From Pleurocapsa sp. PCC 7319 (GTDB lineage: Bacteria; Cyanobacteriota; Cyanobacteriia; Cyanobacteriales; Xenococcaceae), in NCBI RefSeq assembly GCF_000332195.1, contig NZ_KB235922.1:4251322-4315321 (forward strand): a stretch of 64,000 bases of DNA, read 5' to 3'. A program made the translations under genes and the position numbers. Position 1 is the stretch's first letter. Every line of letters starts with the position of its first letter. Shown piece after piece: positions 31,742 to 41,093 of this stretch. The notes below the pieces were generated by a model. The model was given only the letters and a program-made list of their open reading frames with translations, ran no database searches and had not been told where the DNA came from.

Positions 31742-32989
31742 ATGATTTCATCTATCAGATTCTTACGTAATCCATTTCGCTTCTTACTAATTACCGAATG
31801 GGTAATGCTTGCCAGTTGTGGCTTTTTGGTATTGGTAGAGGTTTGGCAGGGTCATACAATTCCCGAAGAACCTATCTCAGTTTTATTTCTTCTGGAACAT
31901 ATCTCAGTTTTATTTCTTCTAGGTTTGATGGGTTTAGCTTTACCCAGTGGAAACCAATTCATTAAAGTTATTTATACAGCGATCGAAATTAGCTTGATTT
32001 TTTACGGGACAGTATTTGGCTATCTCCATATCTTGCCAACGATATATCTGATTGTGGTTATGCGCAGCTGTTTCCTGTTTAAATCCTTAGGACGCTCGAT
32101 AGTTGCTGGATTAGTATTTATTTTGTTTCTTGGCGATCAGTATAAATATTTTGTAGAATTCATGCCAGATGTTCCAGTCAAACAAGTTCACTTTGGAATG
32201 CATATTGTGGCTGAAACCCTCGTATTTGGTTTAGGAGTCTTTTTTGTCTTGCAGTTAACCAACAAAGTGCTAACCGAACGCCAGATGAAACAGAAGCTGG
32301 GTCAGGCTAATGAACAATTGAGGGCATATGCTCAAAAAGTTGAAGAATTAACAACTGTGCAAGAAAGAAACCGTATTGCTCGCGACATTCACGATTCTTT
32401 AGGTCATGCTTTAATTAGTTTGAATATTCAAATGCAAACAGCTGTTAAGCTGTGGAAAAAAGAACCCGTAGAGGCTTATTCTTTTCTAACTCAGGCTCAA
32501 TCGTTAGGTAAAACGGCGATGCAAGAGGTACGAAAATCTATTAGCACTCTAAGGGAAGATATTAGAGAAGAACGACCTCTAGAAGCCAGGATCGAGAGTT
32601 TGGTAGATGATTATAGTAAGGGAACTGGATTATCGATCTGTACTAACATTTGTCGCTGCGATTCTGTTCCCGAAGCAGTAGCTAAAGCAATTTATCGCAT
32701 CGTTCAAGAATCTCTAACTAATATCTTTAAATATGCCGAAGCCACAAAAGTACACATCCAGCTAAAAACCACCCCGGAAGAATTTAACTTAAGCGTAGAA
32801 GACAATGGCAAAGGTTTCAACCCTAGGCAAAACTCCTCTGGTTTTGGACTTCGAGGTATGCAAGAGCGTGTAACGGCGGTAAGCGGAGAATTGCAGGTTA
32901 TCACCTCCCCTGGAAATGGCTGTCGCATCGAGGTCAAAATTCCTAATGCAAAGTCTTCTCCACCTATTACTCTAACAAGTTTGAATTGA
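31742..32989 (+). CDS. HisKA_3 sensor histidine kinase
   Basis: 415 residues: about five or six membrane helices (residues 10-180), a short coiled coil, the HisKA_3 phosphoacceptor region (ERNRIARDIHDSLGHAL, His near residue 217) and a C-terminal ATPase (VQESLTNIFKYA, DNGKGF, GFGLRGMQERV). This NarX/DesK-type kinase signals to NarL/LuxR-type regulators. None is adjacent; the receiver-LuxR protein at 14825-15466 is a candidate partner. It starts directly at the edge of the double-glycine region, which may point to a role there. Confidence 0.9.
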   Translation: MISSIRFLRNPFRFLLITEWVMLASCGFLVLVEVWQGHTIPEEPISVLFLLEHISVLFLLGLMGLALPSGNQFIKVIYTAIEISLIFYGTVFGYLHILPTIYLIVVMRSCFLFKSLGRSIVAGLVFILFLGDQYKYFVEFMPDVPVKQVHFGMHIVAETLVFGLGVFFVLQLTNKVLTERQMKQKLGQANEQLRAYAQKVEELTTVQERNRIARDIHDSLGHALISLNIQMQTAVKLWKKEPVEAYSFLTQAQSLGKTAMQEVRKSISTLREDIREERPLEARIESLVDDYSKGTGLSICTNICRCDSVPEAVAKAIYRIVQESLTNIFKYAEATKVHIQLKTTPEEFNLSVEDNGKGFNPRQNSSGFGLRGMQERVTAVSGELQVITSPGNGCRIEVKIPNAKSSPPITLTSLN

Positions 32990-33345
32990 GGGGTAAATTT
33001 TTGGACTCCGAATTAACCTATAACCTATAACTCCGAATGTTGAATTAGGTGCATTTACTTGGTCATTACAGAGATTGAATAAGAGTGATCGCTTTTACTG
33101 AGCTTATTTTGGCTTTCATAGGTGCAATCTCGATCAGGAGATTATGATAAAGAGAGAAAAATCAAGCAAATATAGATTATCTAGGCTTGATTGTCGTCAA
33201 AAGTAAGAAGTACAAATTAACTTTTAGGCTGGGAAGTCCCACGCTATACTCCCAAGAATGCAGGAGTTAGCGTTGGGATAAAAAGCCTGTAAGCCTTGCG
33301 AACAAATAGTCTATCATTTGCTACTAGTTATGATAAACTATCTAA

Positions 33346-34644
33346 ATGATTCTAAACTATCGTTATCGCATATACCCAGATACACAGCAAATCGAACTAC
33401 TCAATGAGTGGTTAGAAACGCTGCGCGTCAGCTATAACTATGCGTTGCGAGAGCTAAAAGACTGGATTGCTTCTAGAAAGTGTCAGATCGATAGATGTAG
33501 TTTGGAATCACAATACATTATGGCTGCGGATTATCCGTTCCCTAGTTACCATCAACAGCAAAACAACTTACCCAAGGCAAAAAAGAAATTTCCTCGGCTA
33601 AAAGCTGTGCAATCTCAAGCTTTACAAACTAACTTGAAACGGCTGCATGATAGCTGGGATTCTTTCAGAAAGAGGGGATATGGTTTTCCGAGATTCAAAA
33701 AGTACGGACAAATGAAGTCCATGCTGTTTCCTCAATTCAAGACTAATCCATTGAGTGATTGGCAAATTCAACTGCCCAAAATAGGAAAAGTCAGAATCAA
33801 CTTGCATCGACCGATACCTGAAGGATTTGTAATCAAGCAAATCAGAGTAGTCAAAAAAGCAGTAGGTTGGTTTGCGGTGATAGCTATTCAATCGGATTTG
33901 AAGCTTCCTAGTCCAGTGCCTCATGGTCATGCAATAGGTGTAGATGTCGGTTTGCTCTCTTATGTAGCAACATCGGACGGATACACAGAGGATAGACCTA
34001 AGTTTTTCAAGACAGCCTACAGTCGGCTGAAAGTGCTACAAAAGCGTCTGTCAAGAAAGATGAAGCGAGGCAAGAATTACGAGAAAGCAAGAATCAGGGT
34101 AGCCAAACAACATAATCACATAGCGTTCAAGCGTACAGACTATCAATTCAAATTAGCCCACAAACTTTGTGATCTGGCAGATACAATCTATGTTGAAGAT
34201 TGCGACTTCCGCATCATGGCAAAAGGAATGTTGGGCAAACATACTATCGATGCTAGCTTTGGAAAGCAACGAGACATACTAGAATACGTAGCTCGAAAGC
34301 GAGATGTGTTTGTAGGAAGGGTTGACCATCGTGGGACAAGTCAAATTTGCCCTAACTGTCGTTCAAAAGTAAGAAAAGATTTGAGCGTTAGGATAAGCGA
34401 CTGTCAAGAATGTGGTTATGTTGTAGATAGAGATATAGCCTCTGGGCAAGAGATTTGTAACAGAGGACAAGAAACGTATCGGGGGACTCCCGAAAAGCAA
34501 GAAATTGGCTCTCAAGTCGTACTGTCGGAGAACTTTGTTCTAAATAAGTGGCGCAACTCAACTTCGGTTGTTAGGGGAGCAAGATCCATTAGCGATAATG
34601 GAAGCCCACACTGTAATAATTTTAAAGCCAAAGCGATCAAATAA
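33346..34644 (+). CDS. tnpB: TnpB RNA-guided nuclease
   Basis: 432 residues: an N-terminal OrfB/HTH part (YRYRIYPDTQQ, about residues 4-110), then the RuvC core with Asp in GVDVGLLS (near 198), Glu in IYVEDCDF (near 283), a zinc ribbon (CPNC...CQECGY, about 337-365) and the final Asp in VDRDIASGQ (near 367). All catalytic residues are present. The C-terminus (NGSPHC...) extends into the right-end hairpin, as is usual where the guide RNA overlaps the gene. Known TnpB proteins cut DNA under guidance of right-end RNA. Confidence 0.9.
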   Translation: MILNYRYRIYPDTQQIELLNEWLETLRVSYNYALRELKDWIASRKCQIDRCSLESQYIMAADYPFPSYHQQQNNLPKAKKKFPRLKAVQSQALQTNLKRLHDSWDSFRKRGYGFPRFKKYGQMKSMLFPQFKTNPLSDWQIQLPKIGKVRINLHRPIPEGFVIKQIRVVKKAVGWFAVIAIQSDLKLPSPVPHGHAIGVDVGLLSYVATSDGYTEDRPKFFKTAYSRLKVLQKRLSRKMKRGKNYEKARIRVAKQHNHIAFKRTDYQFKLAHKLCDLADTIYVEDCDFRIMAKGMLGKHTIDASFGKQRDILEYVARKRDVFVGRVDHRGTSQICPNCRSKVRKDLSVRISDCQECGYVVDRDIASGQEICNRGQETYRGTPEKQEIGSQVVLSENFVLNKWRNSTSVVRGARSISDNGSPHCNNFKAKAIK

Positions 34645-34656
34645 TTCAGTGTTGGG
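34540..34656 (+). ncRNA. Candidate right-end guide RNA of TnpB
   Basis: The end of tnpB and the following hairpin (34605-34656) contain a second stem around GATCCATTAGCGATAATGG (34583-34601). TnpB guide RNAs are known to end at the element's right end with the guide beyond it. Here the guide would be the dehydrogenase sequence after 34656. The start is not defined. Confidence 0.5.
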
Positions 34657-34659
34657 AGG

Positions 34660-35412
34660 ATGTCACTCAATCAGCGAGTAGTCGGTGAAATTAACGCCGT
34701 GTGTGGTCAATGTCATTTCTGTCGAACTGAACAATCTACTCATTGCAGCGAACGTACAGTTTTAGGTATCGTAAACCGCAATGGTGCGTTAGCAGAATAT
34801 TTATCCTTGCCAGTTGCTAACTTACATCCTGTACCAGATAACATTACTACTGATGCTGCTACTTTTACCGAACCCTTAGCAGCAGCATTAGAAATTCAAG
34901 AACAAATTGCGATCGCTCCTGAGCATCGAGTACTAGTGGTGGGAGATGGCAAACTAGGGCAATTAGTGGCGCAAACCATGGCTTTGACTGGTTGCGATTT
35001 ACTAGTCGTCGGTCGTCATGCCGAAAAATTAGAGAAGTTAGAAACCAGAGGAATTAAAGTAGGTTTCGCTGATTTGGTAACATCGAGTAGTTTCGATATA
35101 GCGGTTGAATGTACGGGAAATCCTGAGGGTTTTAATCTGGCTTTACAGGGTTTACGCCCCAGAGGCACTTTAGTTTTAAAAAGCACTTATGCAGGTAAAC
35201 TCAGTCTAGATGCTTCTGCTTTGGTGGTGAATGAAATTACAGTTATTGGTTCTCGTTGTGGTCCTTTTGCTAAAGCCATAGATATATTGGCTCAAGACAA
35301 AGTAGATGTAACCTCTTTGATTGAAACTACTTATCCCTTAGAGCAAGGATTAGATGCCTTTGAACATGCTCAACAGCGAGGAGTACTCAAAGTTTTATTA
35401 AAGATGGATTAG
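34660..35412 (+). pseudogene. 5'-truncated zinc-type alcohol dehydrogenase (MDR)
   Basis: The frame begins in the middle of the catalytic domain (NQRVVGEINAVCGQCHFCRT...THC, the structural zinc loop). It then runs through the NAD-binding fold (VLVVGDGKLGQLVAQ) to a normal end. About 70 N-terminal residues, including the catalytic Cys region, are missing; the TnpB element lies exactly at the break. The ATG at 34660 is likely fortuitous. No 5' part is found on the other side of the element, so the gene is not simply interrupted. Confidence 0.8.
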
Positions 35413-35428
35413 TAGTAGCACCCATAAT

Positions 35429-36085
35429 ATGCAACAACAATTAAGTTTAAATTTGTCTGATACCAAGAAAACTAATCAAAAAGATTTTAAAACTTTAACT
35501 TTACCTTCGGGGGAAGCTATGCCTGATGGAGAAGTGATTATTTATCAAAATTTTTTTGAGGAGTTAGAAAGCGATCGATTCTTTTCAGCCTTATTAAACA
35601 CGATAAATTGGCGACAAAATAAAATCAAAATTTTTGGAAGGGAAGTTGATGTACCTAGATTAGAAGCTTGGTATGGAGATGAAGGAAAATCTTATATGTA
35701 CTCAGGTATTAAGATGAATCCTGATGCTTGGACACCAGCCTTAGTTGCAATCAAAGAAAAAGTTGAAACAGTAGCCAAACTGAAATTCAACAGTGTTTTA
35801 ATCAACTTATACCGAAATGGACGAGATTCTGTTTCTTGGCATAGTGATGATGAGCCAGAATTAGGAACTAATCCTACTATTGCTTCAGTAAGTTTTGGTG
35901 CTACTAGACGTTTTCAATTAAGACATAAATCAAATAAAAATCTAGAGAAACCAGAAGTTGCTTTAAATCACGGCAGTTTACTACTCATGAAAGGAGTGAC
36001 ACAGCACTTCTGGAAGCATCAAGTACCAAAAACTTCTAGAGTATTATCCGAAAGAATCAATTTGACCTTTAGAGTAATCAATTAA
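35429..36085 (+). CDS. alkB: AlkB-type 2-oxoglutarate/Fe(II) dioxygenase
   Basis: The 218-residue protein belongs to the AlkB family, which repairs methylated bases in DNA or RNA by oxidative demethylation. The iron ligands are visible in SWHSDDEPE (HxD, near residue 140) and in QHFWKHQVPK (His near 192-196). The 2-oxoglutarate Arg is in RVLSERINLTFR. Length and motif spacing are normal. It follows the dehydrogenase fragment by 16 bp and may have lost its original promoter context. Confidence 0.93.
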   Translation: MQQQLSLNLSDTKKTNQKDFKTLTLPSGEAMPDGEVIIYQNFFEELESDRFFSALLNTINWRQNKIKIFGREVDVPRLEAWYGDEGKSYMYSGIKMNPDAWTPALVAIKEKVETVAKLKFNSVLINLYRNGRDSVSWHSDDEPELGTNPTIASVSFGATRRFQLRHKSNKNLEKPEVALNHGSLLLMKGVTQHFWKHQVPKTSRVLSERINLTFRVIN

Positions 36086-36201
36086 AAATAAAAATTTTCT
36101 ACATTGCAACCCGCTCAATGAGAGAATCTAGTTTTGAAGGATAAATTACTTACAAAATAGTTCATAATTAATCATTATTAATCCACATCAAGCGGATCAT
36201 T

Positions 36202-36999
36202 TCAATTAATCGGTTTAACGGCAGTAGTCAACTGAGAAATCCAGCCAACAGATTGAGTGGCAATCTTAATAAATCCTGTAGACTTTAGCCAAGCATCAAC
36301 GCTCCCAGCGGCATAAACTTTTGAATAAGGTTCGCGAAAGAGTTTAATTAGCCAATTAGTATGACGTAATCGTTGCTGATTTCCATCAATAATAATAATT
36401 TGCCCTCCAGGCTTGAGTAGCCGTTGACATTCTTGCAGAATTGCCTGGGAAATTTGAACCGGGGTTTCATGAAATAGAAAGGCAATTGAGATTAAATCAA
36501 ATTCACTATCGACAAAGTTACTTGCCTCCGCTAGTCCCTGTTGCCAGGTAATCGCTAAACCTGCTTGTTTTCCTTTATATTCCGCTACGGTTAACATATG
36601 GGGAGATAAATCCAGCCCAATTACGTTTGCTTGAGGAAAAGCTTGCTTCAGCATTAAAGTCGAACTTCCCGTACCACAACCCAAATCGAGAATAGACTGA
36701 GGTTTTCCTTTAATCTTGGCGATCGCTTGCTGACGTAGTTTTGTTTCGTTAGGAGGAGCTGCAAAGCGTGCTACGGCATCATAGGTAACAGGGGCAATCG
36801 CATTTAAATAACCGCCTTTGATACCATGAAAATCTTTACTGCTATAGTATTCAGGATAGTTATAATCCCGAGCAACAAAGCGATCGCTTGCTTGTTGCCA
36901 ATCAACGGTATTGTATAGTCTAAGATTATCTTGACCAATAAAAACACCCACCAGTAATCTGAAAAAAGGTAAAAAGATTGGATTTTCTAAAATCGCCAC
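36202..36999 (-). CDS. Class I SAM-dependent methyltransferase
   Basis: 265 residues with the SAM motif SILDLGCGTGSST near residue 100, VIGLDLSPHML, DLISIAFLFHE and LKPGGQIIIIDGN. These match the Methyltransf_11/25 ubiE-like group. An N-terminal region of about 70 residues may place it near a membrane. The substrate cannot be named. It is divergent from the small membrane protein at 37011, sharing an 11 bp gap. Confidence 0.85.
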   Translation of the reverse strand: MAILENPIFLPFFRLLVGVFIGQDNLRLYNTVDWQQASDRFVARDYNYPEYYSSKDFHGIKGGYLNAIAPVTYDAVARFAAPPNETKLRQQAIAKIKGKPQSILDLGCGTGSSTLMLKQAFPQANVIGLDLSPHMLTVAEYKGKQAGLAITWQQGLAEASNFVDSEFDLISIAFLFHETPVQISQAILQECQRLLKPGGQIIIIDGNQQRLRHTNWLIKLFREPYSKVYAAGSVDAWLKSTGFIKIATQSVGWISQLTTAVKPIN

Positions 37000-37010
37000 A
37001 ATAAAACTAA

Positions 37011-37295
37011 ATGAAACAACAAATATTTCTTCTAATTAAAATAACCTCTACTATTCTGATAACTAGTGCTTTAGGACTAGAATTATGGAATGTTTATCTA
37101 AATCTACAACATGCTTCTCTGCCAACTAATCTGAATACTGTTTTCTGGCTCGGAAGTATTGCTCTAATCGCTCATGGCATCGAAGGATTAATCGCTGCCT
37201 TGAACGCCAATTCCCGTAATAAAAATCCTCTCACTTATGGTATCTATACCTTTTTTGTTGGCTTTGTGGGACTACAAGAGTTATTTGAGAATTAA
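37011..37295 (+). CDS. Small membrane protein, unknown function
   Basis: 94 residues with three hydrophobic helices (about 5-25, 38-62, 70-92). I do not recognise the family. It is transcribed away from the methyltransferase with only 11 bp between start codons, so the two share a promoter region. Confidence 0.65.
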   Translation: MKQQIFLLIKITSTILITSALGLELWNVYLNLQHASLPTNLNTVFWLGSIALIAHGIEGLIAALNANSRNKNPLTYGIYTFFVGFVGLQELFEN

Positions 37296-37311
37296 TTGAA
37301 TCTCTGCCGAG

Positions 37312-37965
37312 TCATTTGTTTTGAGAATCAATTACCGAACTCCAATCATCATTTTTAACTGCCGCTTCTAATTTTTGATGACGCTGAAGATCGGCTTCAC
37401 TATTGTTGCCTTGAGCTATCATTTCATCAGTCAGAGTAGCATCTGCCATTGCCTTACGTAGTTTGAGTTTTTTCTCTTCATAAGCATTGCGTTCTGCATC
37501 GCTCATGGCAGCTTTGGCTGCTTCGCCAATGGTACGCGCCCATGTTCCTTGCTCACCTGTATTACCCAAAGGAATATAATCTAACTCTGCTATCCATTTA
37601 TTTTGCAGTGCTTCCATTGCCTGACGCTTAGGAAACTTAAAAGTTTTGACTCGAATAAAAGCGCAGACTTGTTCGCCGTTCTGGGCAATGTGTCCTTTAA
37701 GCGATCGCAATACATCCCGAGAATAACCAATATACTGATAAATGCGATCGCTATTTAAAACAGCATAAACTCCAGCAACCCTAGAATTTTCAACTTGTTG
37801 TTGCCATTCCGATACTAAAACTATAGCTGTTCCGTCCGATTCTAAAGCAACTGAAGAAGTATCAACATTATGTTCATCATCAGAACTATACAAAAAACTA
37901 TGTAACCCTTGGTGAGCAGTGGGAACGTTTTGATGCTCGATGGGAGTATTATTTTCAGATTCCAC
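37312..37965 (-). CDS. GIY-YIG domain protein
   Basis: 217 residues. The segment GVYAVLNSDRIYQYIGYSRDV (about residues 73-93) is a GIY-YIG nuclease core, followed by a Lys/Arg-rich region. The C-terminal half (about 150-217) is helical and Lys/Glu-rich. Proteins of this type are common in cyanobacteria, and their role as nucleases is not certain. It has a HIP1-rich sequence and stands alone. Confidence 0.78.
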   Translation of the reverse strand: MESENNTPIEHQNVPTAHQGLHSFLYSSDDEHNVDTSSVALESDGTAIVLVSEWQQQVENSRVAGVYAVLNSDRIYQYIGYSRDVLRSLKGHIAQNGEQVCAFIRVKTFKFPKRQAMEALQNKWIAELDYIPLGNTGEQGTWARTIGEAAKAAMSDAERNAYEEKKLKLRKAMADATLTDEMIAQGNNSEADLQRHQKLEAAVKNDDWSSVIDSQNK

Positions 37966-38121
37966 AAAATTAGCCTATGTAAGCGTCACACTTAATCCTA
38001 GGGTATATTTATCTAATTAAATCAGATCTGGATAAGAATTTTAATTTAAACTGACCAGCTCAAAGCTAGATACATGAAAGACTGAAATACTCTAGTAACC
38101 TCAGTGGACTTCAAATAAAAA

Positions 38122-38892
38122 CTATGTCGTAATTATTTTATGACTAACAACTTGAACTTTTTCCGTCTGTTGTTTGAGCCATTCGGTAAATAAATCAAAC
38201 ATAATTTTCTGCTGTAACTTATGATCTAATTCTGGTTTAACAATCTCTTCAACCAAAACCAGATATATGCCATCGGCAGTAACAATTGGTTTCAAAATTG
38301 CAGGAGGATTAGCAGCAAAAACCGCTGCCGAAACTTCTGGTTTCATTTCAGTACGGTTTACTTTGCCACGATAGCCTCCCTTACGACGTAATTCCCGATC
38401 TTGAATATATTCTTTGGCAGCTTCTGAAAAACTGATTTCACCTTCTTGAATTTCATAAAAAAGCTCGATCGCTTCATCTTCATCATCAAGAACAATTTCG
38501 TAGATAATCGCACCAGCATAATCTAATTGATGTTCGTAGAAATAAGGCTCAACTTTATCTTTAAATAGGTGCTTAGTTAGTTTTTGAGAGAGTAAAGTAA
38601 TATAGACAATTTCTTCAAAATCATCGAGAGAAAGACCATATTTTTTTAACCAGGCCCAGGTAGCTTGAGCATCTTTCAGTTTACTCATCGCTCTCATTTG
38701 GTTGGCGGCTTTTTGTAATTCTTCGGTTGTTACTTCGATCCCTGCTTCTTCTATTGCTGCGCTGATAACTTTGCGGGTAACAATTTGCTCAACTATCTCA
38801 GGAATTTGACAAGATAGCTTGATCTGATGCAGGATATCTTCCTTGGTAATCGTAATAGTTTGGTTGGAATTGATTAGAGTTTGTGACATCAT
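38122..38892 (-). CDS. Parvulin/SurA-like peptidyl-prolyl isomerase of an export operon
   Basis: The 256-residue protein has an N-terminal SurA-like helical part (about residues 10-115) and a parvulin rotamase-like domain (about 125-220: FSEAAKEYIQDRELRRKGGYRG...FAANPPAILKPIVTADGIYLVLVEE). No signal peptide is seen. It is the last gene of the second exporter operon, 72 bp after the adaptor. In other cyanobacteria such isomerases travel with C39 exporters, so a role in handling cargo is likely but inferred. Alternative: a general chaperone. Confidence 0.82.
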   Translation of the reverse strand: MMSQTLINSNQTITITKEDILHQIKLSCQIPEIVEQIVTRKVISAAIEEAGIEVTTEELQKAANQMRAMSKLKDAQATWAWLKKYGLSLDDFEEIVYITLLSQKLTKHLFKDKVEPYFYEHQLDYAGAIIYEIVLDDEDEAIELFYEIQEGEISFSEAAKEYIQDRELRRKGGYRGKVNRTEMKPEVSAAVFAANPPAILKPIVTADGIYLVLVEEIVKPELDHKLQQKIMFDLFTEWLKQQTEKVQVVSHKIITT

Positions 38893-38964
38893 AATTTTCC
38901 TGTATGTATGTAATTAAAAATGAAAACTTTTTCTCCCCTACCACCTCTACTTCCCCTGCCTACA

Positions 38965-41043
38965 TCAAAGTTCCAAACCTCCTTGTTGTAACTTCTTAAA
39001 GGGATCGAGAATAAAATCTATAATGCGTCGCTGGCGGACAACAACTTCTGCCGTTGCGGTATCTCCAGGGCGTAAAGCAATGCATTTACTAGCAGCAGGC
39101 AGGCAATCGCGGTCAAGTTTAATTTCTAGATTGTAGTTAGCTACTTGCCCTTGTTCTGTATCTATCAGTTCAGAGGTAGGAGATATGTCAGCTAACTCCC
39201 CGGTGACAATCCCGTAGTCTTGGAATGGATAGGCATCAAACTTGAGCTTGACGGGCATTCCTTTGGTTAAAGAACCACTTTCAGCCGTTGCCATCTGCGC
39301 CATAACTACCAAAGGGGAATCTTCTGGGGCAATTTCGGCGATCGCCTCTCCTGGTTGAACTACCTCCCCAGCTTTAGCGATCGCCAGGTTAAATACTGTC
39401 CCTTTTACGGGTGCTTTCAGGACTCGCTGTTTTAACTGATACTGAATAGAGGCAATCTGACTTTCGCTTTGGGCAATTTCGGCGATCAGGGTGGCAATTT
39501 CGGTTTCAATATTATTGAGTTGCTCTTGACTCCTCAAGATGGCTAGCTTACCAGTATGAGTCAAAGTGCGATCGCTTTTTTCTTGTTCTTGTAGTTGTAA
39601 TTGAGCTTGTTCGATATCAGATTCAGCCTGACGAACCACTTGAGCATAACTATTTTCCTGTTCAGCTAAACGGAGTTGAGCCTGTTGAAAATCAGATTGA
39701 GCTTGATCGAAGGCTTGTTGTCTTTCGGCGATGATATCTTCTTGCTCGACTACTTGAACTTCGGCAATAATTCCTTGTTTCAAAGCTTGGCGATAGCGAT
39801 CAATTTCTGTTTGAGCTTTGGTTAAAATGGCTTGAGCAGAATTTAAAGCAGTTTGACTATAGACAACATTTTGTTTTGCCTGATTAACTTGGGCTAATTT
39901 TTCTTCTTGTTGTGAATTATAGGATTTTTGATAAAACTGAAGTTGTTGTCGCGCCTGAGCTATCTGAGCCTGTTTTTCGAGCTTTTGTGCCTGACTTTCT
40001 TGTTCTTGAGTATTAACCGTTACCAAAAGCTGTTTTTTGAGTAATTCCAACTGATTAAGTTTATTTTGTTGACCGGTTAACTGAGTTTGTAGCTGCTGTA
40101 GTTCGGCACTAACCAGATCGGATTCCAATTCTAGTAAACTCTGTCCTGCTTCTACTGGTTCACCTGCTTTGATATTAATAGCTGCTACAGTGCCAGCTAC
40201 AGGAGCATCTAAGATAAAAGTTTTACCACTTGGTTCTAATCTGCCCCTGGCAGTACCAGTTTCATCGACTTGGGAGAGCATTGCCCAAGGAAGGGCGATC
40301 GCTGTAAATACTGCCAGAAAATATAATAGTCCCCGTGTCCAAACTTTAGGTAAATTGTCGATCAGTTCTTTTGTTTGACTCGACCAATCATGCAGTTGGA
40401 TCTGAGTAGAGTGTGCTAAGACTATTTCCGAACTACTGGGAGTAACTGATGGAGTTTGAGCAGTGCTAACAGGTTGGGATTGGGAAGCAGATGGTTTAGA
40501 CTCAGTCAGGCTCGTAGATGAGGAAGTAGCTCCTTGACGAGTAGGAAGGATCACTGTTTCAACTGATTCCAGCTTTTCAAATAAACCTGGAGAAAAGTGC
40601 AGATAACCTTGATTGACAAATCTGATGCCATAAATTAATTCTTCTGCTGAAGTAGTTTTAAGTAAATAGCCTTTAGCTCCCGCATGAAGAGCTTTTTTAA
40701 GGTGTAATTCTGTTGCCGAATCACTTAAAACAATTGTTTTACTCTGAGGAAAATCTTGAGCGATCGCCGTGGTGGCTTCTAATCCCTGTATTCCAGGTAT
40801 TTCCAAATCCATCAAGACAATATTGGGGTTTAAATTTTCTACTTGTTTTAGAGCAGCACCAGCATCAATAACACTTCCGACTATGGCAAAATCTGGCTGG
40901 TGTACTAAATAGTTGCGTAGTGTTTCTCCAAATGAATTACTATCACCTACCAGCAAAATTTTTATCTTTGACCCGGTAATTCGCTTCTTAACTGGCAAAA
41001 TAGCCGTATCCTTGGAGTTGGCTGGAAATTTTCCATTAACCAT
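38965..41043 (-). CDS. Receiver domain-HlyD adaptor fusion
   Basis: The 692-residue protein joins two unlike modules. Residues 26-150 are a NarL-type receiver with probable phospho-Asp79 (VLMDLEIPG) and Lys129 (YLLKT). The acidic pair near 33-34 is reduced to Gly-Asp. After a Ser/Thr/Pro linker (about 165-215) comes an HlyD adaptor: membrane helix (about 236-258), lipoyl half, Gln-rich coiled coil (about 310-560) and barrel. It is the adaptor for the exporter encoded just upstream (50 bp). No DNA-binding domain is present. The receiver may gate export by phosphorylation; this is inferred. Confidence 0.9.
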   Translation of the reverse strand: MVNGKFPANSKDTAILPVKKRITGSKIKILLVGDSNSFGETLRNYLVHQPDFAIVGSVIDAGAALKQVENLNPNIVLMDLEIPGIQGLEATTAIAQDFPQSKTIVLSDSATELHLKKALHAGAKGYLLKTTSAEELIYGIRFVNQGYLHFSPGLFEKLESVETVILPTRQGATSSSTSLTESKPSASQSQPVSTAQTPSVTPSSSEIVLAHSTQIQLHDWSSQTKELIDNLPKVWTRGLLYFLAVFTAIALPWAMLSQVDETGTARGRLEPSGKTFILDAPVAGTVAAINIKAGEPVEAGQSLLELESDLVSAELQQLQTQLTGQQNKLNQLELLKKQLLVTVNTQEQESQAQKLEKQAQIAQARQQLQFYQKSYNSQQEEKLAQVNQAKQNVVYSQTALNSAQAILTKAQTEIDRYRQALKQGIIAEVQVVEQEDIIAERQQAFDQAQSDFQQAQLRLAEQENSYAQVVRQAESDIEQAQLQLQEQEKSDRTLTHTGKLAILRSQEQLNNIETEIATLIAEIAQSESQIASIQYQLKQRVLKAPVKGTVFNLAIAKAGEVVQPGEAIAEIAPEDSPLVVMAQMATAESGSLTKGMPVKLKFDAYPFQDYGIVTGELADISPTSELIDTEQGQVANYNLEIKLDRDCLPAASKCIALRPGDTATAEVVVRQRRIIDFILDPFKKLQQGGLEL

Positions 41044-41093
41044 GTCATTTGGTATTTCCGTAAAGCTAAGATTAAATGAGATATGTTTTTCGC

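Larger units (their letters stand above)
33238..34656 (+). mobile_element. TnpB-type IS200/IS605-like element without tnpA
   Basis: Hairpins mark the two ends: CCCACGCT/AGCGTTGGG (33238-33277) and CCCACACTG/CAGTGTTGGG (34605-34656). Between them is only a tnpB gene. No Y1 transposase is present, so mobility would need help in trans. Immediately beyond the right hairpin begins the surviving part of a dehydrogenase gene. Confidence 0.75.
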
